Source: CAIPFQ01 sp964641775
GTDB lineage: Bacteria; Chlamydiota; Chlamydiia; Chlamydiales; SM23-39
Direction of reading: 5' to 3'
Length of the DNA: 15,827 nt
Assembly: GCA_964641775.1 (NCBI GenBank)
Contig: CAZXLK010000024.1
Location: 1 to 15,827 of the forward strand
Shown here: positions 1 to 6,361 of the stretch, in pieces
How the letters are laid out: every line of letters begins with the position of its first letter
Numbering within the stretch: position 1 is the first letter of the stretch
The notes under the pieces: generated by a model
What the model saw: the letters and a program-made list of their open reading frames with translations, nothing else
Database searches by the model: none
What the model was told of the DNA's origin: nothing
Made by a program: the position numbers and the translations under genes

Positions 1-83
1 GTGCTCTCGGTGTGCTCGGTGGTTTTTTCTTCTTCTTCTCTGTGGTGTCTATCTCTGTGGTAAATTTTTTCTTCTTCTTTGGT
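1..83. repeat. Low-complexity direct repeats beyond the 3' end of the lipoprotein gene
   Basis: A 15-base string (TTTTTTCTTCTTCTT) occurs exactly at 23-37 and 65-79, and CTCTGTGGT occurs at 38-46 and 53-61. CTCGGTG-type words lie in the first 22 bases. Read on the minus strand this is an A/GA-rich tail with ACCACAGAG words directly after the lipoprotein stop codon. It resembles dispersed intergenic repeats built from CACAGAGA/CGCGGAGA words, and a similar vocabulary is seen in the repeat array near 13.3-14.1 kb. It is cut by the window edge, so the full unit cannot be seen. I see no terminator hairpin. Confidence 0.4.
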
Positions 84-827
84 TTATTCGCCGAGCTGCC
101 ACTTTTTGAGGCGGGCGCTGAGCCGCTTTTTCTGTTCGAGGGTGGAGAGGGCGCTATTGAATTGGTAAAGGAGATGGGACTGTTTTCCTTTTAGGACAAC
201 GAGGTGAAGGCCTGTGTTGTCAAGAGGCTGGCCTACGATTTTTAGCTTTTTGGAATAGAGATCGGCGACATAGTTCCCTGCGGGAACGAGATTGAGAAGA
301 GCGCCCTCAATGTCTGCATTTGCTACGGCCTCGAGTAGATCGGGAATTGTTGGGTAATTGCGGACAATGAGATCTCCTTGTTTTTGCAAAAGAAGAACCG
401 CAGGATCGCCGGTGATAATGCCAATGAGCTCATTGGCCATTGTTTTAAGAGTAGTATGGGGAGAATCTTCCGGCACAATGAGAACAGGGCCAATGTTGAG
501 GAAGTTTTGGGAAAAATCATAGAGGGCTTGATTGAATTCATAAGGAGGTAAGGAGGTGAGAACCCCATCATAGGTTCCATTTTTTAGGCCGTCTAGTAAG
601 GAGTCCCAGTTAGCCTCAATTTTAAGAAAATCAATAGAGGACCCGGTTGAAATGTCTAAGAGAACTTCATCGGTAAAGCCATTGACATAAGAATTCTGCG
701 CGCCAAAGTTAAGAGGATACCAGTTAGGATCCACTCCGATTGTATACTCATTTCTACCGGAGGAACAGCCAAAAAAAAGGAGCGAAACTATAGTTATGAA
801 GAAAAAGTTTCTAAACATCTGCCGCAT
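84..827 (-). CDS. FliY/ArtJ-like amino-acid-binding lipoprotein (family 3 solute-binding protein)
   Basis: This is a 247-aa predicted extracytoplasmic binding protein of an ABC importer for a polar amino acid; the ligand cannot be read from sequence. The N-terminus has a short basic start, a hydrophobic stretch and a lipobox-like LFFGC with the lipidated Cys at residue 21, so a lipoprotein anchor is likely. The mature part begins YTIGVDPNWYPLNF and continues with FTDEVLLDIS, WDSLLDGLKNGTYDGVLTSL and a late LHLVVLKGK segment, the layout of the SBP_bac_3 fold. An alternative start is Met4 (position 818); neither start has a strong ribosome-binding site. It is divergent from hemH with only 29 bp between them, so promoters must be very close or shared. 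I recall the same neighbour pair in Chlamydia (CT486/CT485). No permease or ATPase gene is in the window. Confidence 0.8.
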   Translation of the reverse strand: MRQMFRNFFFITIVSLLFFGCSSGRNEYTIGVDPNWYPLNFGAQNSYVNGFTDEVLLDISTGSSIDFLKIEANWDSLLDGLKNGTYDGVLTSLPPYEFNQALYDFSQNFLNIGPVLIVPEDSPHTTLKTMANELIGIITGDPAVLLLQKQGDLIVRNYPTIPDLLEAVANADIEGALLNLVPAGNYVADLYSKKLKIVGQPLDNTGLHLVVLKGKQSHLLYQFNSALSTLEQKKRLSARLKKWQLGE

Positions 828-856
828 TCTATAGGATCGTCTCTTTTGAAGACAAT

Positions 857-1810
857 ATGGTAGCTTATCTAGTCGTCAATTTTGGGGGCCCGAGAAATTT
901 AGAGGAAATTGAGCCCTTTTTAAAAGAGCTTTTTGCTGATAGGGATGTCATTGAAAGAACATTGCCAGAATGGATCCATGATCGGTTTTTTGCATGGGTT
1001 GCTAAAAAGAGGGCAAAGAAGATTGCAAAAGACTATGAAAGCATCGGCGGCGGCTCTCCGATTTACCAAGATACCGAAAACCTGGCGTCAGCTTTGCAAA
1101 AAGAACTGGGAGCTAAGGTTTTTACCTTCCACCGCTATCTTCCTCAAACTCATGTAAAGCGCGCTTTACATTTAGAAAATGCACAAGAAAAAGAGATCCG
1201 AGTCATTCCCCTCTTCCCCCAATTCTCTTTTGCCACAACAGGAAGCATTGCCGGTATTCTACAAAAGCTTTTATCAAAAAGCACCTTACAAAAACTCGCT
1301 TGGGCTCCAACTTATGCAAGGCATTCTGCCTTTATTTCTCACTGGCAAAAACACATTCAAAAATTCTTAAGTGAAAAAAATCTAAACTTAAGAGAAACCT
1401 TGCTCCTTTTTTCTGCCCATGGTCTTCCTAAAAAATTTGTTGAAGAGGGAGATCCATATGAAAAAGAGTGCATCGACTCATTTCTTGCAATTTCCAAACC
1501 ATTTCCCCATGCAAAGCTCTCCTATCAATCCAAATTTGGTAGAGGTGTCTGGCTCACTCCCTCAACAGAAGAGGTATGTAAGCAAGAAAAAAGCAAAAAA
1601 AATATTGTGATCATCCCTTTTACTTTTACATCCGATCACATTGAGACTCTCTTTGAAATTGAAAAGCAATATCTTCCCCTCATTCAAGAAAGAGGACTTA
1701 AGGCCTACCGCTGTCCGGTAGTTTCTGATTTAGCTCCCGTTCTCTCAAAGATTGCCCAAGACTCTACCTTCCTCCCAACGCATTTCCTAATAAAAAATTT
1801 ACAAAAATAA
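857..1810 (+). CDS. hemH: Ferrochelatase
   Basis: HemH inserts Fe2+ into a porphyrin in the last step of haem synthesis and acts at the inner face of the membrane. The 317-aa length fits the compact bacterial form without a C-terminal iron-sulfur extension. Visible motifs are the N-terminal LVVNFGGP, GGGSPIY near residue 65, PLFPQFSFATTGS around 118-130, the signature LLFSAHGLP with the metal-binding His188, YQSKFGRGVWL around 223-233, and FTSDHIETLFEIE with the catalytic Glu263. All key residues are present. It is divergent from the binding-protein gene and followed after 23 bp by the first F-box-like gene, so the two are probably cotranscribed, although no functional link is evident. Confidence 0.95.
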   Translation: MVAYLVVNFGGPRNLEEIEPFLKELFADRDVIERTLPEWIHDRFFAWVAKKRAKKIAKDYESIGGGSPIYQDTENLASALQKELGAKVFTFHRYLPQTHVKRALHLENAQEKEIRVIPLFPQFSFATTGSIAGILQKLLSKSTLQKLAWAPTYARHSAFISHWQKHIQKFLSEKNLNLRETLLLFSAHGLPKKFVEEGDPYEKECIDSFLAISKPFPHAKLSYQSKFGRGVWLTPSTEEVCKQEKSKKNIVIIPFTFTSDHIETLFEIEKQYLPLIQERGLKAYRCPVVSDLAPVLSKIAQDSTFLPTHFLIKNLQK

Positions 1811-1833
1811 CATATTTTCTTTAAAGTCAAGGG

Positions 1834-3027
1834 ATGTCCATAACATCTGTTACTCCTTTTACCGGGCTAGGAGAGCGGAAGCTACAAGAGAGGATTTTTG
1901 AAGATTTCGAAGATGAAGAGCTTCAAACATTTTCCCTAATCAATCATGCAACATATCATAAGTTGAATGCATACGAACAAAGTACTTTTTTAAAGTATTT
2001 AGACGTGATCATTCAACACTTTCCGGATCAAGATGATTTGAGGAGAATCAAAGAAAAAATCGCAAAACTTCCGCAAAAGACAAGCATAGGACTCAATAAT
2101 GAACTGGAAAAAGAAAATCAAAATATCCTTCTCCTTTTAGCATACATTGCCCCTATGAATCGACCCAGATTGTTAGATCTTCTCATCTCTCTTTCTCAAA
2201 ATAAAAGGTTTGTAAAATGGGCAAAGCTTTTGGCTCCATTAGCAACAAGCAGGATTGATCGAAAAATCCTTAAAAATATCAAACAAGAAAATTGGAAAGA
2301 GGCCGTCCAGCTTTATAATCTCTCTTTAAAAAGAAAAAATCTTCAACAAGAACTTTCCGTTTCTTTTGCCCATTTGTATCAAAACCATAAAACTGATCTG
2401 ATCATCGAGTGTTTATTTTATCTTGAAAAGAACAAAATAGAAGAAATTCTTCCCACAGTTTTCGCATCTGCACTCTCTATCCAAGATTTCGAGTACGCAA
2501 AAAAATTGACCCATTTTCTCTGTAATGAGCATTTCAAAAATAATGCCCTAAAAGATCTTACAACAGCAATTCAGCAAAAAGAGATGTTCCATATAGCAGA
2601 AAAAGCCTATGTCTATTTAGAAAAAGGGCATATTCCAAAAGCCATTCAGCAAGGAAAATCCATTCAAGATCCCCATCTCAGTGGAATTGTCCTTCAAGAC
2701 ATTGCAAAAAAGCTCTATGAAGAAAGATTAATGAAACCTGCATCTGAAGTGACCTCCATGATAGCCAATCATCTCAAAAATTTTTGCACCCAAGCGGCTT
2801 ACCTCCGAGATCGCAGCATCTCCTATGCCAAGGAGAACAATCAAGAGATGGCGATAGAAATGATCAAAAAAACGGAGAGTCCTTTTAAAATCTTTATTTT
2901 GTATCAAGTCTACGGCACTCTTTCAAAAATAGATCATCCGATGAAAAACCATTTTCAACAACTAATTGAAGATGAATCCTTTCATCTGCATCATTATTTT
3001 TCCATCGTTCCTGAAATCTGGATCTAA
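1834..3027 (+). CDS. F-box-like protein with alpha-helical repeats, candidate effector (1)
   Basis: This 397-aa protein has no recognised enzyme motif. Residues ~13-45 (core FEDFEDEELQTFSLINHATY) follow the F-box pattern of a short acidic helix followed by an L..fs.v....y..L helix, but it is degenerate. The rest is predicted all-helical, with repeated units such as IPKAIQQGKSIQDPHLSGIV at ~267-286, reminiscent of TPR-like superhelices. It shares layout with the protein at 5040-6176, including a DLRRIKEKIAKL segment matching NLRQLQEEIKAI there, so they are probably paralogues. F-box proteins are known to be expanded in environmental chlamydiae and are thought to hijack host SCF ubiquitin ligases; applying that here is inference. 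There is no signal peptide. The start is ATG with a weak ribosome site (GGG abuts it). Its stop overlaps the stop of the opposing SDR gene by 4 bp. Confidence 0.7.
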   Translation: MSITSVTPFTGLGERKLQERIFEDFEDEELQTFSLINHATYHKLNAYEQSTFLKYLDVIIQHFPDQDDLRRIKEKIAKLPQKTSIGLNNELEKENQNILLLLAYIAPMNRPRLLDLLISLSQNKRFVKWAKLLAPLATSRIDRKILKNIKQENWKEAVQLYNLSLKRKNLQQELSVSFAHLYQNHKTDLIIECLFYLEKNKIEEILPTVFASALSIQDFEYAKKLTHFLCNEHFKNNALKDLTTAIQQKEMFHIAEKAYVYLEKGHIPKAIQQGKSIQDPHLSGIVLQDIAKKLYEERLMKPASEVTSMIANHLKNFCTQAAYLRDRSISYAKENNQEMAIEMIKKTESPFKIFILYQVYGTLSKIDHPMKNHFQQLIEDESFHLHHYFSIVPEIWI

Positions 3028-3791
3028 AGACCGGGGCTTTGGTGCATAATACCCCCATCGGCAAAGATCGTGGTGGCTGTGATATAGGATGCACCATCAC
3101 TTGCTAAAAAAGCCACAACAGAGGCGATCTCTTCCGGCTTTGCCATCCGGCCCAAAGGAATTGCTTGCGTTAACTTTTTCATCAAGGCGGGATCTTTCAT
3201 TGTTTGCTGATTGATGGGAGTGGCAACGGCACCGGGACCAACTCCTACAACTAAAATTCCATACTTTGCCAATTCCAACCCGGCAGTTTCGGTGAGCATT
3301 CTCATGCCTCCTTTGGAAACACAATAGGCAATGTTGCCAGGCATAGGCCAAACTTCATGCACGGAAGTGATATTAATGATCCTTCCTCCTTTGCCCTGTT
3401 TAATCATCTGTTTGGCGGAGAGTTGAGTGGCGAAAAAAGCGCTTTTGAGATTGACGTCTAAAACTTTTGAATACCCTTCTTCTGTCTCATCGAGAATGGA
3501 GGCCCTGGTTTCAATGCCCGCATTATTGACTAAAATATCCAATTTGCCAAAGGCTTTCACGGCAGCATCTACCAACATTTGCAGATCTGCAATCTTACTC
3601 ACATCAGCATCAACTCCAATTGCCTTAGCGCCAAAAGATGCAACCTGTTTTTCCAAAGAGTCGGTAGCTTCGGGATGAGCGCGATAATCAATGACGATAT
3701 TTGCCTTTTGCTTGGCAAGCTCCAGAACAATTGCAGCCCCGATCCCGCTATTTCCTCCCGTGACAATCGCAGTTTTGCCGGATAAATCCAT
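3024..3791 (-). CDS. Short-chain dehydrogenase/reductase (SDR), glucose-dehydrogenase/FabG-like
   Basis: This is a 255-aa classical SDR, a cytosolic NAD(P)-dependent oxidoreductase. Seen in sequence: the Rossmann glycine motif TGGNSGIG at residues 11-18, NNAG at 89-92, Asn114, and the catalytic Ser143, Tyr156 and Lys160 (YCVSK), followed by GPGAVATPI and the C-terminal PEEIASVVAFLASDGASYIT and FADGG, typical of glucose 1-dehydrogenase/3-oxoacyl reductase relatives. The substrate cannot be inferred. An in-frame ATG at 3803 would add four residues (MEES), but GGAGGA at 3796-3801 sits 4-5 bases before the ATG at 3791, so I prefer 3791. It is the only minus-strand gene between the lipoprotein and the window end; it converges on the first F-box-like gene and diverges from the hydrolase gene. 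Confidence 0.9.
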   Translation of the reverse strand: MDLSGKTAIVTGGNSGIGAAIVLELAKQKANIVIDYRAHPEATDSLEKQVASFGAKAIGVDADVSKIADLQMLVDAAVKAFGKLDILVNNAGIETRASILDETEEGYSKVLDVNLKSAFFATQLSAKQMIKQGKGGRIINITSVHEVWPMPGNIAYCVSKGGMRMLTETAGLELAKYGILVVGVGPGAVATPINQQTMKDPALMKKLTQAIPLGRMAKPEEIASVVAFLASDGASYITATTIFADGGIMHQSPGL

Positions 3792-3795
3792 AGAT

Positions 3796-3801
3796 TCCTC
3801 C
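3796..3801 (-). promoter_or_regulatory. Ribosome-binding site deciding the SDR start
   Basis: On the minus strand GGAGGA lies 4 bases before the ATG at 3791. It lies inside the longer reading frame that begins at 3803, which argues that the longer start is not used. Confidence 0.6.
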
Positions 3802-3811
3802 ATATACGATC

Positions 3812-3823
3812 CAAGAATTCTTG
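3812..3823. promoter_or_regulatory. 12-bp perfect palindrome in a divergent intergenic region (possible operator)
   Basis: CAAGAATTCTTG is a perfect palindrome between the divergent SDR and hydrolase genes, immediately followed by the overlapping palindrome TTGATCAA (3821-3828). A weak plus-strand promoter-like pair (TTGATC at 3821, TAAGAT at 3845, 18-bp spacing) overlaps it, but it would place the transcript start almost on the ATG at 3859. The function is unproven; a chance palindrome is possible. Confidence 0.25.
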
Positions 3824-3858
3824 ATCAAATTTTAAATTGCTTGGTAAGATAGCCGGCT

Positions 3859-5043
3859 ATGCCCATTGAAGCAGTTGCATCTCTTGGAGAGCTTTCTTTT
3901 GAAATGTTGGAAGATGAAGAGCCCTTGGAGGTCTCGGCTGAAAAGGCTCTCTCTATTTGGGATCAAATTTTTGGCTATGCAAGCGATGGCATCTTAAGAA
4001 TTTTCCATATTTTGCGTGCCGCCATTGGCACTGCAATACGCGATCCCTTTGTCTTTCCTTTGAAATGTCCTTTGCTCATCAAACAGCAATGGGTACAAGA
4101 TCAAATTCAAATTGAGGAAAAATATACAAGCGATTTTTGGAATCCTGCCATGCCGTTAGATCCCAGCTGCAAAACGCATGGAATGATCCGCGATGTTTTT
4201 GCTCCTCCGCAAGACCGCGTATTTACCATTCAACTTAAAAATGGCGCTGAAGTTGAAATTACCTGCCGCATCATGGAAACAAAAGAAAAACCCACCTATA
4301 ATTTTGTCCATATTCCCGGCATCTATTCCACCATTCAAAATAACATCCGAGGGATTTATCCCTTCATGGAGGCCTATGTAAAGGCCAAGGAAATTCCTGC
4401 CGGTAGATTCATTGTAATTAGCGAAAACAATCTCAATTACAAGCCCACTTCCATTGACGAAGCAGGCCATATCTTGATGCAAACTCTCAAGGCTTTAAAA
4501 GAAGAATTTGGAGAAATCGATCAAATCCTCGCCCATTCCCTTGGCATTGCATTTTTATCCAATGTCTTCAAACAAACAGAGGATCCCTTCCTTCCAAAAA
4601 ATATTTGCTTTGACAGGGGATTTGCTTCGAGTTGGGAAGCGAGCAAAAAATATTTCTGGGGATTGGGTAGGCTCTTTTATCTCTTTGCAAAATTTGGAAA
4701 TTGGGCCTCCAATGTGGAGGATGATATTTTTCAATATTGCCACAAGTTCAAAGAGAGGCCTTCTATTGTTATCGTTGGAGTAGAGCAAGATCATTATTTT
4801 TCAGGAGCTGCCAATTTATCTTTAAGTAGTAAACTCCGCACCACACCCGGGGTCCAAATCATGCATTTTGATCCTCCCCGCCAACTTGCCCACCAATATG
4901 CACATCACAATCTCATGGCCGATCTTCTCAATCCACTTTATCTCCAACATGAGTCGGACTTTATGTTAGAATCGGAAAATTTTCCAGAAGCCATCATCCG
5001 CCATTCTCTTCCTCAAGAAGAAACATTGGATCAAAGCGCATGA
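3859..5043 (+). CDS. Putative alpha/beta-hydrolase-fold protein, chlamydial-type hypothetical
   Basis: This 394-aa protein is not assigned to a named family. Residues ~145-152 (NFVHIPGI) look like the HxPG oxyanion strand-turn of alpha/beta-hydrolases, and ILAHSLGIAF at 223-232 looks like a nucleophile elbow with Ser227. The elbow is A-x-S-x-G rather than G-x-S-x-G. IVIVGVEQDHYFSG (303-316) would carry the acid at Asp311, and a His in HQYAHHNL (345-352) could complete a triad. A long N-terminal part (1-100) precedes the core, and a hydrophobic helix lies at ~44-60 (GILRIFHILRAAIGTAI), possibly a membrane-associating segment. The substrate is unknown. Its stop overlaps the start of the next F-box-like gene as ATGA, so the two are probably translated together. 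No good ribosome site is visible before the ATG. Confidence 0.6.
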   Translation: MPIEAVASLGELSFEMLEDEEPLEVSAEKALSIWDQIFGYASDGILRIFHILRAAIGTAIRDPFVFPLKCPLLIKQQWVQDQIQIEEKYTSDFWNPAMPLDPSCKTHGMIRDVFAPPQDRVFTIQLKNGAEVEITCRIMETKEKPTYNFVHIPGIYSTIQNNIRGIYPFMEAYVKAKEIPAGRFIVISENNLNYKPTSIDEAGHILMQTLKALKEEFGEIDQILAHSLGIAFLSNVFKQTEDPFLPKNICFDRGFASSWEASKKYFWGLGRLFYLFAKFGNWASNVEDDIFQYCHKFKERPSIVIVGVEQDHYFSGAANLSLSSKLRTTPGVQIMHFDPPRQLAHQYAHHNLMADLLNPLYLQHESDFMLESENFPEAIIRHSLPQEETLDQSA

Positions 5044-6176
5044 AAATTGATGGTCTTGGCTCCGCTCTTCAGATCGAAATCCTCACCTATTCGAATCAAA
5101 AAGAATTAGAAAATGCCACTCTTGTTTGCAAAGTTTGGAGCTTGTTTGCAATTGAAGCGGCAAAACAACCTGTGATCCCAAAACTTCAAAAAGATTTGAA
5201 GGTTCTGATTGGATTATACCGGGATCTCGATGTTTTCCAATCCATTTTGACCGGGGTTAATCAATTCAAACCTGCAAATTTAAGGCAGTTGCAAGAAGAA
5301 ATTAAAGCAATCAAACAAGAAATTTCTCTCTCGATTCCCGATTTTCTTTTTCTTGCAAGCTGTCTATGTTCCCATGGTGAGCATGAAAAGGTTCTCGATT
5401 TATTCGAATATGCAGATACAAATGATCAAACGCTGACCATACCCCAAATCACCCAATATTTGTACCTAAACTCTGACTTACGAATGATGCACAAGTTTGT
5501 GAGCGCCATCCTTAGATTCAAATCACCTTCGTGTGCAATAAAAATTCTTTCCAAACTTTTTTATTTTTTAATCGCAACATTAAGAATGGAAGAAGCTTGT
5601 TTTGTTGCAAAATTTTTATCCGATGATCCTCTTGTTTTGGATGCTCTTGCAAGAGCATTGCCCATTCAAGAAGCTATTCCTATTGCTGCATCCATCAAAG
5701 ATCAAAAGATAAAAGCAGCATCGATTCTCTCTATTTATCGAAAGCTTGAGCTTGAACAAAAAAAGGAGCTGGCAGTTGAAATTGCAAATCTAATGCCAAA
5801 TCAGATCACAAGAGCTTTTATTCTTGTCGATTTCTTGGAAGAGCTTGGCTCCATAAGCATGGAAGAGGCGCTCCCTATCAGAAATCTCATGGAGCCAAAT
5901 CTCAGAGAATGGTGCTCTTATGACGTACAGATTCGAAAAAAATCCATAGAGCTTTTTTTGAATGATAGGGGTGGTATTGCCAAGTCTCTCATTCCTTTAA
6001 TAGATATAAGGCTTAGGCCATTGGTAGCTCTTGATATTGCCCGTGAACTAATCCTGCAGGGAAAGACCCGAGCTGCGAAGAAAATCATCGAAAATTATCA
6101 CAGCTATTGCCTTTGGGATCATGAGGAAAGAGTGGTGAGTAGAACCAAGTTGCAATTTTTGAGCCAACTAGTGTAA
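5040..6176 (+). CDS. F-box-like protein with alpha-helical repeats, candidate effector (2)
   Basis: In this 378-aa protein residues ~4-42 read as a good F-box match: a leucine-rich first helix (SALQIEILTYSNQKEL) followed by ATLVCKVWSLFA, the characteristic LVCK.W signature. The remainder is predicted helical. Repeated units such as IPIAASIKDQKIKAASIL (213-230) and SLIPLIDIRLRPLVALDIAR (316-335) suggest a TPR-like or solenoid substrate-binding region. Known F-box proteins bind Skp1 through the N-terminal box and recruit targets through C-terminal repeats; a free-living bacterium has no Skp1, so action in a eukaryotic host is the natural inference. It overlaps the hydrolase gene by 4 bp (ATGA) and ends 23 bp before the small ORF leading into carA. 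No signal peptide is visible; type III secretion cannot be judged by eye. Confidence 0.75.
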   Translation: MKIDGLGSALQIEILTYSNQKELENATLVCKVWSLFAIEAAKQPVIPKLQKDLKVLIGLYRDLDVFQSILTGVNQFKPANLRQLQEEIKAIKQEISLSIPDFLFLASCLCSHGEHEKVLDLFEYADTNDQTLTIPQITQYLYLNSDLRMMHKFVSAILRFKSPSCAIKILSKLFYFLIATLRMEEACFVAKFLSDDPLVLDALARALPIQEAIPIAASIKDQKIKAASILSIYRKLELEQKKELAVEIANLMPNQITRAFILVDFLEELGSISMEEALPIRNLMEPNLREWCSYDVQIRKKSIELFLNDRGGIAKSLIPLIDIRLRPLVALDIARELILQGKTRAAKKIIENYHSYCLWDHEERVVSRTKLQFLSQLV

Positions 6177-6183
6177 ATTTCCC

Positions 6184-6189
6184 AGGAGG
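6184..6189 (+). promoter_or_regulatory. Strong Shine-Dalgarno before the carA leader ORF
   Basis: AGGAGG is a perfect anti-16S match, 10 bases before the ATG at 6200. It is the best ribosome-binding site near carA; neither carA start candidate has one of its own. Confidence 0.6.
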
Positions 6190-6199
6190 TTGAGAAAAA

Positions 6200-6361
6200 A
6201 TGGTTGCTCATTCGCTTTTGGTAAATTTTTGGCCCTTTTTCCGCTTTAGCCTTCGACCAACTCTCTTTGAGTTGGCCTCGGCTTGCATCGAAAAAATTGC
6301 AGAAAAATTTAAGCAAAATCGATGGACGTCCCCATTTTTTCGCAACCTCAGAGTCTTATGA
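6200..6361 (+). CDS. Small 53-residue ORF translationally coupled to carA (leader or small protein)
   Basis: The ATG at 6200 follows AGGAGG, and the frame stays open for 53 codons to TGA at 6359-6361, which overlaps the carA ATG at 6358 as ATGA. The peptide starts MVAHSLLVNFWPFFRF, is rich in Phe and basic residues, and has an amphipathic middle part (LFELASACIEKIAEKFK). I recognise no domain. The overlap with carA matches the coupling used at most other junctions of this operon, and it independently supports the carA start at 6358. It may be a genuine small protein, or a leader peptide whose translation controls carA; T-rich runs (6221-6242) and a hairpin at 6257-6275 lie inside it. It could still be a chance ORF. 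Confidence 0.5.
   Translation: MVAHSLLVNFWPFFRFSLRPTLFELASACIEKIAEKFKQNRWTSPFFRNLRVL
6257..6275 (+). promoter_or_regulatory. 7-bp hairpin inside the carA leader ORF
   Basis: CCAACTCTCTTTGAGTTGG forms a perfect 7-bp stem with a 5-base TCTTT loop. No T-run follows it (next bases CCTCGGC), so it is not a simple intrinsic terminator. T-rich tracts lie 15-35 bases upstream. It might influence coupling or RNA polymerase pausing ahead of carA; this is speculative. Confidence 0.3.

Noticed and set aside
12..194. Plus-strand ORF with many Phe codons at the left edge
   Set aside because: It is low-complexity sequence made by TTC/TTT repeats and the antisense of the lipoprotein C-terminus; no ribosome site and no domain.
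6322..6357. Longer carA start at 6322
   Set aside because: The extra 12 residues do not align with CarA N-termini and there is no ribosome site; the ATG at 6358 overlaps the upstream ORF stop and fits the family start.
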